Assembly: GCF_042657365.1 (NCBI RefSeq)
Contig: NZ_JBHSKT010000005.1
Span: forward strand, 62,001-126,000
Length of the DNA: 64,000 bases
Direction of reading: 5' to 3'
Origin: Adhaeribacter_A terreus
GTDB lineage: Bacteria; Bacteroidota; Bacteroidia; Cytophagales; Hymenobacteraceae
Shown here: positions 8,401 through 17,032 of the stretch, one piece after another
How positions within the stretch are numbered: position 1 is the first letter of the stretch
Layout of the letters: every line of letters begins with the position of its first letter
Notes under the pieces: generated by a model
Told to the model about the DNA's origin: nothing
The model's input: the letters and a program-made list of their open reading frames with translations, nothing else
The model's database searches: none
Translations under genes and position numbers: made by a program

Positions 8401-10233
8401 TTAATTCACTACCGCATCGCCGCGTAATTTCCGGAAACGCTTGCGGGCTTCTACGGTATAGGTGCTTCCCGGGAATTTCAGGAGCAGATCGTTGTAGAGT
8501 TTCTGGGCCGTGGCTGTATCTTTCAGGTTTTCTTCGGTGATTTTTGCGGTCAGGAACAAGGCGTCGTCGGCTAAGATATCGTCACTGTAGTTGGCTGTAA
8601 TTTTGGCCAGGTTGAAAAGCGCGTCGGTATAATTTCCTTGGCGCAGGAAAATTTTCGCTTTCTGGTAATAGATCTCGTCGGCCAGGTTGTGGTTCGGGTA
8701 TTGCTTCAGGATCAGGTCGAGTTTCTGAATGGCTTGCGCAAACTTATTCTGGAACAGCAACAGATCGGCTTCCGCGTAGGCTTCCATGGCGGCGGTAGAA
8801 GTATCGAGGCCGGTATTATCGGTTATCAGTAAACTCAGTTCCATGGCATCGTTGGCAATTTCGCGGCTGGTAGCCAGTTTCAGAATATCGAGGTGCGCCT
8901 GCGCCAGCTCAAAATCGCCTTTGTAGTAACTTAAGCGGGCATTCCGGAGCTTTGCTTCGTGCCCGATCGTAGTTTCCTTATGCGATTTTTCTACCTGCGA
9001 ATAAAGTAATGTAGCTTCCCATGGCTCGCCTTGCAGTAAATAAATATCGCCTAAACTGATCTTGGCCTGTGCTACCAGATCTGCATTGGCGCGCGGCGTA
9101 TTGATCACTTCTTCCAGCAAAACAATGGCTTTCTCTTTCTCGTCGAGGTAAAAAGCGTGCAGCATCGCCTGGTTTTTCATAGCTTCGGCGGTCTGGTTAT
9201 TTTTCCCGAATTCGGTCAGTAATTTCTGATACTCCGTTATCAGCGTCCGGATATTTTCGGTGGAAATGGGGAAGGTATTTTTCACCTGTTCTTCCCGTGC
9301 ATTCAGCAGGCGCTGGCGGGCCATGGCATAATGCGGGCCGGAAGGATATTCTTTCGTGATGTATTCGTACGCTTCAATGGCAGTTTCGTAATCGCCGTTT
9401 TTCAGACTGATCGAGCCAAGTTCAAAAATGCGCACCCCGTTTTCGCGGTTACGACGGTCCATGGCCCGCGCCTGAATGAGCGCACTGCCAAAATCTTTCC
9501 GCTGAATATAAACCCAAAGCAAAAGCTCGCTCAATACGTTCTGATTCGGGTTTTTCTGCACTCTCGAAATCAAAACCCGTTCCAGCGCTTCAAATTCTTT
9601 TTCATCTTTCAGGCTGTTTTGCAGCATGTTCTGCGCATATCCAATTTGTCCCGGATTCACTTCTACCAGACCAAGCACCTCTCCCATTACTTTATCGGTC
9701 TGGTGCTGCACGGTATAATGCTGTATCAGTTCGCCGTAGTAAGCCAGCGGGTTGTTTTCCAGTTTACGCCCCTGCAAATACGTTTTCTCTACGTAATCAG
9801 GCAATTTCTTCTCGTTGAAAGCAGCCGCTGTAGCCCGCACTTTAGGTGCTGTAAGCTGGCTTATCATTTTATCGAAATGCTTTTGGCTGTCTTCGGTTTT
9901 ACCGGCGGCTTTATACACCAAACCCAGATCAATTTCATAATCCGGATTATCCGGTACTTTTTTCATGGCTTTTTTAGCCAGTTTTTCGGCGGGCTTAAAT
10001 TTCTTAAGTGCCAGCAAGGTTTGCAGGTAATTGGGGTACACGTAAGCAAACCGCGCGTTATCGTCTATCAGCTTTTCGTAGATCACTTCGGCTTTGGCAA
10101 ACGCGCCCTGCTCAAAATATTCTTTGGCCAGTTTTTCTTCGCTGCGGTTCTTTTGCTGCGCAACCGAGCTGAAACTACAGATCAGCAGCAGCAAAAACGC
10201 TATGGTTTTCGGGCAAAAAAGTGCTCGCATCAT
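8401..10233 (-). CDS. TPR-repeat protein, exported
   Basis: A 610-residue protein with a signal peptide ending ...ICSFSSVAQQ, then tetratricopeptide repeats through almost the whole length. Clear TPR units are AKEYFEQGAFAKAEVIYEKL (residues 36-55), DLGLVYKAAGKTEDSQKHFD, and near the C-terminus a BamD/YbgF-like run (FAQAIQKLDLILKQYPN, AKIFLRQGNYTDALFNLAKI, KLYNDLLLKFPGSTYTVEAR). TPR arrays bind other proteins; this one is expected in the periplasm, and the BamD-like end suggests a role near envelope assembly, but no specific partner is known. Transcribed from its own promoter because a terminator lies between it and the gene upstream. Confidence 0.85.
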   Translation of the reverse strand: MMRALFCPKTIAFLLLLICSFSSVAQQKNRSEEKLAKEYFEQGAFAKAEVIYEKLIDDNARFAYVYPNYLQTLLALKKFKPAEKLAKKAMKKVPDNPDYEIDLGLVYKAAGKTEDSQKHFDKMISQLTAPKVRATAAAFNEKKLPDYVEKTYLQGRKLENNPLAYYGELIQHYTVQHQTDKVMGEVLGLVEVNPGQIGYAQNMLQNSLKDEKEFEALERVLISRVQKNPNQNVLSELLLWVYIQRKDFGSALIQARAMDRRNRENGVRIFELGSISLKNGDYETAIEAYEYITKEYPSGPHYAMARQRLLNAREEQVKNTFPISTENIRTLITEYQKLLTEFGKNNQTAEAMKNQAMLHAFYLDEKEKAIVLLEEVINTPRANADLVAQAKISLGDIYLLQGEPWEATLLYSQVEKSHKETTIGHEAKLRNARLSYYKGDFELAQAHLDILKLATSREIANDAMELSLLITDNTGLDTSTAAMEAYAEADLLLFQNKFAQAIQKLDLILKQYPNHNLADEIYYQKAKIFLRQGNYTDALFNLAKITANYSDDILADDALFLTAKITEENLKDTATAQKLYNDLLLKFPGSTYTVEARKRFRKLRGDAVVN

Positions 10234-10348
10234 TTTTCGTTGTTCGTTATTCGTTGCTGGTTGTTAGTTTTTGAGGAACTGAAACCCCGGCAGTTTTACT
10301 TTTCAATATAACGCAATTTCTTCCCAAACTATGCAGGCTGTAAGCAAA

Positions 10349-10382
10349 TAAAAAAGCTGCTCCTTTTCGGGAGCAGCTTTTT
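10349..10382 (-). terminator. Intrinsic terminator of the PpiD-like gene
   Basis: AAAAAGCTGCTCC pairs with GGAGCAGCTTTTT (loop TTTTC region). Works in both directions in principle; sits just after the stop of the 10410-12518 gene. Confidence 0.9.
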
Positions 10383-10404
10383 GAGGTAAAATCCATACCG
10401 TTTT
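10374..10404 (-). repeat. SIR30 copy overlapping a terminator
   Basis: Its AAAAAGCTG end is the terminator arm at 10349-10382, and its AAAACGGTATGG end reaches almost to the stop of the PpiD-like gene. Confidence 0.7.
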
Positions 10405-10409
10405 CTGGC

Positions 10410-12518
10410 TTAGAAGAATTTTACGCGGGAATCTTTAATATCGGCACTTGCTTTAATGGCTTCGTAAACAGCGTTGTCTAAACGGCCTTTGCGGCTAACC
10501 AGCATTTGCTGTTTCAGCATGTTCAGATCTGCAGGAGCCTGAGCCGGGTTAATTTTCTGCAGTTCCATCATCATTACACCAGCCTGGCCTTCAATAGCAG
10601 CAGTACGTTTGCCTGGTTTCAGACCAAATACCTGACCAACTGCTACCGGCTCCAGACCAATACCTTCAATAGCTCCAGGGCCAAAGGTTACGTTTTCAGA
10701 AGTACGAACCTGCGCTTCAGGACCGTATTTAGAAGCGATCTGCTCTAAAGAACCACTGGCACCTTTCAGTTTTTCTATGATCTGCTGCGCTTTCTTCTCG
10801 TTGCGAACCGCAGCGGTCAGTTCTTCGCGGCGGGCATCTATGCTGGCTTCACCTTTTTTAGTCTTGCCGGTTAAAACAGCTACTACAAATTGGTTGTCCA
10901 CTTCAAAAGCTGGCGAAACTGCACCTACTTCTGTGTCTTCGCGGAAAGCCCAACGTACTAACTCACGGGCATTAGCCAGGTTATTTACGAAACGATCGTT
11001 CGCCCGAATGTTTTTCGCTTCTGCTTTCATCAAAGATTTATCTTTCTCGATGTTAGCTTTAAAGTCTTCCGCAGATTTGCTTAAACCGGCCAGCTCATCG
11101 GCTTTGCGGTAAGCGGCATCGCGGGTATCGTCAGAGGCAGAAATATTGCGGGTAATGGTTGCGATCTGGTAGCTGCGCGTAGTTTTTGGTTCGGTAATTT
11201 TTACAATGTGGTAACCGAAGCTGGTTTCTACCAGGGTTGGCAGTAAGCCGGTAGATTTAGCGCCAAAAACAGCTTTCTCGAATTCAGGAACCATGTTGCC
11301 TTCGCGGAACCAGCCTAAGTCGCCGCCCTGTGAAGCTGTACCATCGGAACCGTGCTGACGGGCCATTGCTGCGAAATCAGCGCCGCCTTTAATTTGTTTC
11401 AGCACATCTTCGGCCTTTTTCTTTGCTTCGGCTTTCGCTTCCGGACTTTCACCAGCTGGCTTGAAAAGAATATGGCTCGCGCGAACAGATGCAGCACCAC
11501 CATCTTTAATATCAGTTACTTTATGGATCGTGTAAACGCCATTCTCTTCATAAGGACCGAAAACCTGGCCTTCAGTCAGCGTTTCGTTTTTCAGTTTTTC
11601 AGGAAGCTCACCAATATTTACATAGGCCGGGTTGAAAGGCGCATCGGAGTTAGCAACTGCAAAAGCAGAATCGTTGGTTGAAGCCTGGAACTGCTTGGTA
11701 AGGTCAGCAATTTCTTCTTTCGCAACTTTCGCATCTTCTTCCGAAGCACGCACCGGAATGGTTACGTACTCGAAGCTGCGCGCATCTTCCGTTTTGTATT
11801 TGTCTTTGTTTTTATCCAGGTAAGCTTTCAGCTCCTCGTCGGTTACTTTAAAAGCCGAATCTGACAAAGTGAAGTATGGAATGTAAAGGTATTTTACGCT
11901 GGCAGTTGCATTCTGCTCTTCGTTGAAGTTCTTTGCTTCCTGCGTGGTTACATAAGCCGATTGTTTGATCAGGTTATCGTATTTGATCCGCATACGGTCA
12001 GGGCCTAAACCCTGCTCGAACTGGTGCCATGCTGCTTGTTGTTCGGCTGGCTGCTGATCTAAGTTGCTCAGGTAATTGATAACTGAAGCACGATCGAACT
12101 GCTGGGTCTGCGGGTTTACGAAAGCCTGCTGAATGGCCGGGTGAATATGATTACCCTGTACCATATCTACTAACTCATCTTCCGAAACAGTTAAGCCTAA
12201 ACGCTCAAATTCTTTCTGAAAAGCTACTTTAAAGATCAGCTGGTTCCAGGCTTGCTCGCGCAACGGTGCCATTTCTTCTTCGCCCGGCTGTTTGCCATTC
12301 TGGGCAACGTAGTTCCGTTTAATACCTTCCAGCGTTTCGTCAAATTCCTGAATGGTGATTTCCTGACCGGCTATTTCGCCCACGATGGTATCGCCACGCC
12401 CGAACAATCTGGAATTAGGGCCGAGCAAATCGCCTAATACCATGAAAATAAGCAAGCCTAAGGCAATAGCACCTACTGCCCAGCCAGACTTCTCCCTGAT
12501 TTTGTTAATTACTGCCAT
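10410..12518 (-). CDS. PpiD/SurA-like peptidylprolyl isomerase
   Basis: A 702-residue membrane-anchored foldase. One N-terminal transmembrane helix (about residues 13-34, GWAVGAIALGLLIFMVLGDL) is followed by a SurA_N-type chaperone region and a parvulin (PpiC) domain starting at ASHILFKPAGE with GGDLGWFREGNMVPEFEKA and FGYHIVKITE, the usual parvulin blocks. The rest is the helical chaperone lobe. Expected to assist folding of secreted and outer-membrane proteins in the periplasm. Upstream in the same direction lies the GldE-like gene; 89 bases separate them, so co-transcription is possible. Confidence 0.93.
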   Translation of the reverse strand: MAVINKIREKSGWAVGAIALGLLIFMVLGDLLGPNSRLFGRGDTIVGEIAGQEITIQEFDETLEGIKRNYVAQNGKQPGEEEMAPLREQAWNQLIFKVAFQKEFERLGLTVSEDELVDMVQGNHIHPAIQQAFVNPQTQQFDRASVINYLSNLDQQPAEQQAAWHQFEQGLGPDRMRIKYDNLIKQSAYVTTQEAKNFNEEQNATASVKYLYIPYFTLSDSAFKVTDEELKAYLDKNKDKYKTEDARSFEYVTIPVRASEEDAKVAKEEIADLTKQFQASTNDSAFAVANSDAPFNPAYVNIGELPEKLKNETLTEGQVFGPYEENGVYTIHKVTDIKDGGAASVRASHILFKPAGESPEAKAEAKKKAEDVLKQIKGGADFAAMARQHGSDGTASQGGDLGWFREGNMVPEFEKAVFGAKSTGLLPTLVETSFGYHIVKITEPKTTRSYQIATITRNISASDDTRDAAYRKADELAGLSKSAEDFKANIEKDKSLMKAEAKNIRANDRFVNNLANARELVRWAFREDTEVGAVSPAFEVDNQFVVAVLTGKTKKGEASIDARREELTAAVRNEKKAQQIIEKLKGASGSLEQIASKYGPEAQVRTSENVTFGPGAIEGIGLEPVAVGQVFGLKPGKRTAAIEGQAGVMMMELQKINPAQAPADLNMLKQQMLVSRKGRLDNAVYEAIKASADIKDSRVKFF

Positions 12519-12607
12519 TGATAAGTTAAATTGTAAAAGAATTGCAAAATAATGAGAATATCCCGTAAGTTCAAAATTTTGCGAAATTTCCCCGTAAACG
12601 CTGATTA

Positions 12608-13888
12608 TCAGGCTTCGGTCTGCTCCGGGTGCATGGTGAACTGTACGGTGTTTATGCGGTTCTCATCCATGGTTAGAACTGTTATGGTGAAAGGTGGCAC
12701 CTGAATAACATCACCGGCCTGCGGAATATCTTCGTGAACGGATAAAATAAAGCCGCCCAGAGTTTCATAATCGCCGTAAGGAAGCTGGAAACCGTAATTT
12801 TCGTTCAGGTAATCTATTTCGTGGCGCGCACTGAAAAGATACGTATTCGGTTCCGGCAACACTTGTTCCACGAGTTCGTCTTTGTCGTATTCGTCCTCAA
12901 TTTCCCCGAAGATCTCTTCGATTACGTCTTCCACGGTTACAATGCCGGAGGTTCCGCCAAACTCATCTACCACTAAAGCCATGCTGCGATGGTCTTTAAT
13001 AAATTTTACGAGCAGCTCATTCGCCAACATGTTTTCCGGAACTACGGTTACCGGCGTCAGAATTTCTTCAATTTTTGCGGGTTTGCGGAAAAGTGAAAGC
13101 TGGTGGCAATAGCCAATAATATTATCGATGGTTTCTTTATAGATCAAGATCTTGGAATGGCCCGATTCTATGAACAGGTTGCGCAGGTTTTCGAGGCTGT
13201 CGGAGATTTCGAGCGCTTCAATTTCGGTACGGGGCACCATGCATTCGCGCACTCTTACGGTCTTAAATTCCAGGGCATTTTCCAGGATCCGGGTATCAAT
13301 TTCCGGCATTTCTTCGGTTTGGGCCGGGTCGGCGCTGCGGCGAATGTGCTCTTCCAGGTTGGTGGCGGCAAAAGCAGGTTTTTCTTTGGAGTAATTTACC
13401 CGCGCTATTTTTCCGGTTACAAAGCGGTTAAAACCGGTTACGAACTGCACCAACGGATAAAACAGGTAATAGAAAATGGTTAATGGCAGGGCAAATACCC
13501 GAAGCAATTCGTGGCCGTAAATACCAATAAAAAGTTTAGGAATAAGCCACCGCGACAGGAAAAGAATGATTGCCGCCACAATTACCGCTACTACCGAATA
13601 ACCAATTGCCGAAAGTTCGGGGTTTTGCCACAAATGGTAGTAGAGCCACGAAGCCAGAATAACGCCGGAGCCTACCATAGCAATTAAACGGCCCACCAGA
13701 CAAATAGCAGCTACGCGTAAACGGTGCTCAAGCAGCCAGTCGGTAAGGCGCTCGGACCAGGAAGTGCGTTTTGCGCCCAGATCGAAGGAAAATTTTGCCG
13801 GCCGCAGATAAGCAACTTCGGCGGTAGTGAAAAAGCTTATCAGCAGAAAGAAAAAAATCAGCAGCAAAATGGGGCCGGGGTCGCTCAT
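12608..13888 (-). CDS. gldE: CBS-domain/CorC membrane protein, GldE-like
   Basis: A 426-residue protein with an N-terminal DUF21-type membrane domain (about four hydrophobic segments in residues 1-165), a CBS pair (from about residue 210), with the hallmark GTSGIVTVEDVIEEIFGEIEDEYD at about residues 310-333, and a C-terminal CorC_HlyC domain (YETLGGFILSVHEDIPQAG). Bacteroidota proteins of this layout are annotated GldE, accessory to gliding/T9SS, or as CNNM-type ion transporters; sequence alone does not separate the two. It starts 15 bases from a small two-helix membrane gene and precedes the PpiD-like gene, a cluster with lptC common in this phylum. Confidence 0.85.
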   Translation of the reverse strand: MSDPGPILLLIFFFLLISFFTTAEVAYLRPAKFSFDLGAKRTSWSERLTDWLLEHRLRVAAICLVGRLIAMVGSGVILASWLYYHLWQNPELSAIGYSVVAVIVAAIILFLSRWLIPKLFIGIYGHELLRVFALPLTIFYYLFYPLVQFVTGFNRFVTGKIARVNYSKEKPAFAATNLEEHIRRSADPAQTEEMPEIDTRILENALEFKTVRVRECMVPRTEIEALEISDSLENLRNLFIESGHSKILIYKETIDNIIGYCHQLSLFRKPAKIEEILTPVTVVPENMLANELLVKFIKDHRSMALVVDEFGGTSGIVTVEDVIEEIFGEIEDEYDKDELVEQVLPEPNTYLFSARHEIDYLNENYGFQLPYGDYETLGGFILSVHEDIPQAGDVIQVPPFTITVLTMDENRINTVQFTMHPEQTEA

Positions 13889-13903
13889 AAATTATAAATG
13901 GGC

Positions 13904-14092
13904 TTAAGAATTCTGTTTTTTTCTGTTGTAACGAAACACCGTAATAAAGGCAATGGAGATCATAAAGATCCAGTAATTATACCCGATTGCTTCTGAAATG
14001 GATACCGTTTGCATATCGATCAATACGCGATGCACCCCGATTATAAAAGAAACAATGGTTAAAGATATTAATATAGTTTGTTTAAGCGACAC
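13904..14092 (-). CDS. Small two-helix membrane protein
   Basis: A 62-residue frame: MSLKQTILISLTIVSFIIGVHRVL, a short loop, then IGYNYWIFMISIAFITVFRY and a basic tail NRKKQNS. Two transmembrane helices with a positive C-terminus inside the cell. It lies between lptC and the GldE-like gene, only 15 bases from the latter, as in related Bacteroidota, which supports a real gene. Function unknown. Confidence 0.6.
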   Translation of the reverse strand: MSLKQTILISLTIVSFIIGVHRVLIDMQTVSISEAIGYNYWIFMISIAFITVFRYNRKKQNS

Positions 14093-14132
14093 GGTTTTAG
14101 GTAATTGTTTAATAGTAATTGGTTGCCAGCTT

Positions 14133-14163
14133 TACTTTTTTAGTGAAAAAGGATAGCGTTTTT
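14133..14163 (-). repeat. SIR30 copy between lptC and the small membrane gene
   Basis: TACTTTTTTAGTG, AAAAAGG, ATAGCGTTTTT on the plus strand; in the 202-base gap downstream of lptC, same direction as the genes. Confidence 0.72.
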
Positions 14164-14294
14164 TTAAATGGTTAAATTGCTGATTGGTTGAATGGTTTTC
14201 TTAATTGATTTTTTGAAAGGGAGGATTTATGCATAAGAGAATTATTAAATCTCAAACCTCCCCTATTTCCTGATTTAACAATTTAACAATTAAC

Positions 14295-14852
14295 TTACTC
14301 TTTCACAGAGAAAATTCCGGCTGGTTTTAAAATTCGGTAGCGCGAAAAATCCTGGTTGGCTTCGAGGCCGTGGCCGGTCAGAATTTCATCGGCGGTACGG
14401 ATCTTTACAAATTTATTGGTGCGGATCTTCCGTTGTTGCTTGTACCAGCGCAATTCTTCGGTCTCCAGCGTTTCTTTTTTAGCAATGTTTTTAACTACAA
14501 CGTTGCCACGGGCCAGGTAAGAATCGGTGTTTTTATCGTATTTGCCATAATTGGCGCGCAGCGTGGTAGTTATGCAGCCTAACTCATCCAGAAAAGTAAG
14601 GTTAAAGCCTTTGGGATAAATACCGTCGCCGTTTTCGTACTGCTGTTGTAAAGGCGCATTGAGCTTAATTTTCAGGCGCGCCGAATCGGAATAAAGCGTT
14701 TTTACATCGGCCGTTTCCATGATCGGGCCGGTGTATTTGGGTTGCTTATCCGGATCTTGCGTTGCCGGTCCGCAACCGGCATTCAATAGCAAAACCAGGC
14801 TCAACAGCCAAAAACCAATCTGCCAGCTTTTATCCGGAACGTTTTTCTGCAT
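14295..14852 (-). CDS. lptC: LPS export protein LptC, lipoprotein form
   Basis: A 185-residue protein beginning with a lipoprotein signal whose lipobox is LLNAGC (Cys27). After a linker comes an OstA/LptC-like beta-jellyroll: ADVKTLYSDSARLKIKLNAP, YPKGFNLTFLDELGC, ANYGKYDKNTDSYLARGNVVV, LETEELRWYKQQRKIRTN and KIRTADEILTGHGLEA are the successive strands expected of the fold. In Bacteroidota LptC is often a lipoprotein in place of a transmembrane protein. It carries LPS from LptB2FG to LptA. It sits downstream of the FadL-like gene, a common order in this phylum. Confidence 0.88.
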   Translation of the reverse strand: MQKNVPDKSWQIGFWLLSLVLLLNAGCGPATQDPDKQPKYTGPIMETADVKTLYSDSARLKIKLNAPLQQQYENGDGIYPKGFNLTFLDELGCITTTLRANYGKYDKNTDSYLARGNVVVKNIAKKETLETEELRWYKQQRKIRTNKFVKIRTADEILTGHGLEANQDFSRYRILKPAGIFSVKE

Positions 14853-14916
14853 CAGGCCAATTTAATTTTTACGGGTTCGTTCGTTCAGGTTTTCTGTCTT
14901 AAAAATCTTTCAACCT

Positions 14917-14947
14917 GACTTTTTAGTGCTGAAACCCTACCGTTTTT
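14917..14947 (-). repeat. SIR30 copy after the FadL-like gene
   Basis: GACTTTTTAGTGC, TGAAACCC, TACCGTTTTT on the plus strand; begins two bases beyond the stop of the outer-membrane protein gene. Confidence 0.75.
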
Positions 14948-14948
14948 T

Positions 14949-16229
14949 CTAATCTAATTTACGCTGAATGAACCACTTATTGTTCAACGAAAGCCCAACC
15001 TGCGCCCGGATAAAGTTTTCCTGCACCAAGCTATTATCGGTAGTTCCGCGTTTACCCAGCGCAAAACCCAGGTTCAGGAACGAACTTTCGGTAATAAGCG
15101 AACGGCCCAGCGGGAAAGTAAAGCCCCAGGTCAAAGCCGCTTCTTTCAGTTGCTCGTTATTAACTACGTATTGCGTTTGTCCATAGCTGAAACCGGCCCG
15201 ATAGGTTACGCGGCGCAGGTATTTCGGCGAAGCAGGTTCCGGCACAAACTCACCTCCCAAACCAAAGCGCGTGGTATTTTCGAACGGAGCATTGCCTTCA
15301 AAGCTTTTGAATTCCGACCAGTTTTGCAGCGCAACATCGGCATTTACGCTCCAGTTTACACCATTATCCAGGCTTAGGCCCAATTGCAAACCACTCGGCA
15401 CCGTTACATTTTTCTCGGTGCTGTCGGCTTGGGTTTGGTCCAGGCCGGAAGTATTCAGGCGCTCAATAAACGTACGGCGTTCGGCTTTCAGATCGGTAGC
15501 CAGGTTATAAACCCCGCCAATGCCCACGTTATATTTACCCATTTTGCGGCGGTAAGCCAGACCGGTTTTAAAAGTAAAATCGTTGTAATTAGTTTCGTGC
15601 CGGATGCGCAACTGCTGCGTAGTAAGAGTTTGGGAACCGCCTGGTTGTTGCAGCGCCGTTGTGTACATATTATCTATAGTACCAAAAACGTAAGATGCGG
15701 TGGCGCCAATGGTCAGGTCTTTTAAAACTTTAACGCCGTGGCCGAAATAAACTTCCGATAAACCGCCTTCGCCGCTGTATTTTACCAAAGCCTGCATATT
15801 CGGGTCGTTGGTTACCGGTTGCACCGCGTTGGTTTCGTATTGCACGGTGCTGTATGGTTTCAGGCCCAAAGCTGCTGACCAACTTTTATTTACAGGAATA
15901 GCCAGGCCAATAGTACCTAAATTAGTGCTGCCAACGCGTTGCGAGCGGCTGTCTTCTTTCAGGGTTTTAAGCTGGCTGTTTACGTTAAATTCAAAGATTA
16001 CATTGTTGTTGAAGTAAAGCAGCGCCGGGTTCAGTTCATTTATCTGGTAGCTGTTTGGTGAAACAACACCGCTGCCGCCCATGCTGAAATTGCGAATACT
16101 ACCGTTGTTTGTATTCATATCACCGATGCCAAAACGCGAATAAGGCGAATTGGCCTGGCTTTGCGCCGAAACTCCGTTGGAAGCCAGCAAACCCGCCGAC
16201 ACTAAAAATATCGTTAAAAACTTATGCAT
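14949..16229 (-). CDS. FadL/OmpP1-like outer membrane protein
   Basis: A 426-residue protein with a signal peptide (MHKFLTIFLVSAGLLASNGVSAQ) and then the motif SPYSRFGIGDMN typical of Bacteroidota FadL-family porin-like proteins. The remainder is a series of amphipathic strands (GLAIPVNKSWSAALGLKPYST, YVFGTIDNMYTT, KMGKYNVGIGGVYNL, LQLGLSLDNGVNWSVNADVAL, ending WGFTFPLGRSLI and AQVGLSLNNKWFI), as expected for a 14-stranded barrel. The predicted role is transport of hydrophobic compounds; the substrate is unknown. The start overlaps the 3' end of coaX by 8 bases, so translation is coupled. Confidence 0.88.
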   Translation of the reverse strand: MHKFLTIFLVSAGLLASNGVSAQSQANSPYSRFGIGDMNTNNGSIRNFSMGGSGVVSPNSYQINELNPALLYFNNNVIFEFNVNSQLKTLKEDSRSQRVGSTNLGTIGLAIPVNKSWSAALGLKPYSTVQYETNAVQPVTNDPNMQALVKYSGEGGLSEVYFGHGVKVLKDLTIGATASYVFGTIDNMYTTALQQPGGSQTLTTQQLRIRHETNYNDFTFKTGLAYRRKMGKYNVGIGGVYNLATDLKAERRTFIERLNTSGLDQTQADSTEKNVTVPSGLQLGLSLDNGVNWSVNADVALQNWSEFKSFEGNAPFENTTRFGLGGEFVPEPASPKYLRRVTYRAGFSYGQTQYVVNNEQLKEAALTWGFTFPLGRSLITESSFLNLGFALGKRGTTDNSLVQENFIRAQVGLSLNNKWFIQRKLD

Positions 16230-16941
16230 GTTCGATCAATAAACTATTCAGCCCGAGCAAAACCAATTCAGGAATTGCAAAGATGCGTCCTTTTAAGTTA
16301 GTTTCAAAAAAAGCAGCGTCACCGCCGCAAAGGAGTACGTTCAGGTTTTCGGCCTGTTTTTCATAGCGTTTTATAATACCTTCAGCTTCGGCCAGCGTTC
16401 CGTTATACACGCCGCTTTGCATAGCCTGCGCCGTAGTTTTGCCCGAAAGCTCCGGCTCAAAAGCGCTTTGTTCCAGAAACGGCAAACGGCTGGTAAACGT
16501 ATGCATGGCCTTAAATTTCATAGCCAACCCCGGCGCTATCAGTCCGCCATGATAATTCCCTGCAGCATCCAGAAAATCGTAAGTTATGCAGGTTCCGGCA
16601 TCTATTACCAGGCAATTGGTTTTTGGAAATAGAAATACAGCGCCTAAAACGGCAGCTAATCTGTCTTTCCCTAAGGTTTCCGGCGTTTCATAAAGGTTAG
16701 AAATCGGCAACTCAGTTTTATGCGTGAGCTCAACTTTTTTACCCGGAATTGATAGCGTTTTCAGCACTTCTTCCCCCGAAATTCCTACCGAAGCCAGCGC
16801 CACATTTTCTGGGTTTTCTTCGGCTACAATTTCCTGCAAAGCCGCAATTCCCGAAACTACGCCTTGCTTTTCAAGCTTGTTGTTTTCGAAAATGCCGTAT
16901 TTGGTATTGGTATTCCCGATGTCTATGATCAGGTTGCGCAT
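16222..16941 (-). CDS. coaX: Type III pantothenate kinase CoaX
   Basis: A 239-residue ASKHA-fold kinase that makes 4'-phosphopantothenate, the first step to coenzyme A. Motifs: the phosphate loop IDIGNTNTKYGIFENN (residues 5-20), LGKDRLAAVLGA, and the catalytic VIDAGTCITYDFLDA followed by GGLIAPGLAMKFKAMH. CoaX is insensitive to CoA feedback and does not need K-type features of CoaA. The gene lies immediately upstream of the FadL-like gene with an 8-base overlap. Its ATG (16941) follows a SIR30 copy by one base, and another SIR30-like stretch is inside the coding part near 16360-16390, encoding IKRYEKQAENL. Confidence 0.95.
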   Translation of the reverse strand: MRNLIIDIGNTNTKYGIFENNKLEKQGVVSGIAALQEIVAEENPENVALASVGISGEEVLKTLSIPGKKVELTHKTELPISNLYETPETLGKDRLAAVLGAVFLFPKTNCLVIDAGTCITYDFLDAAGNYHGGLIAPGLAMKFKAMHTFTSRLPFLEQSAFEPELSGKTTAQAMQSGVYNGTLAEAEGIIKRYEKQAENLNVLLCGGDAAFFETNLKGRIFAIPELVLLGLNSLLIEHA

Positions 16942-16942
16942 G

Positions 16943-16971
16943 AGTTTTTAAGCAGAAAATGATACCGTTTT
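16943..16971 (-). repeat. SIR30 copy directly before coaX
   Basis: On the sense strand of coaX it reads AAAAACGGTATC, ATTTTCTGC, TTAAAAACTC and then ATG. There is no other leader sequence between it and the start codon. Confidence 0.75.
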
Positions 16972-16987
16972 TAAAAAGAACCAGACA

Positions 16988-17024
16988 AAAAAATTCCGGC
17001 AATGCTTTTCAACATTGCCGGAAA
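16988..17024 (-). terminator. Intrinsic terminator of the rluB-type gene
   Basis: TTCCGGCAATG pairs with CATTGCCGGAA; on the minus strand it is followed by a run of T residues. It lies just after the stop at 17033. Confidence 0.9.
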
Positions 17025-17032
17025 ATTAAATG

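Noticed and set aside
9331..10311. 326-residue plus-strand open frame opposite the TPR gene
   Set aside because: Antisense shadow of the TPR gene; composition is a mirror of its codons.
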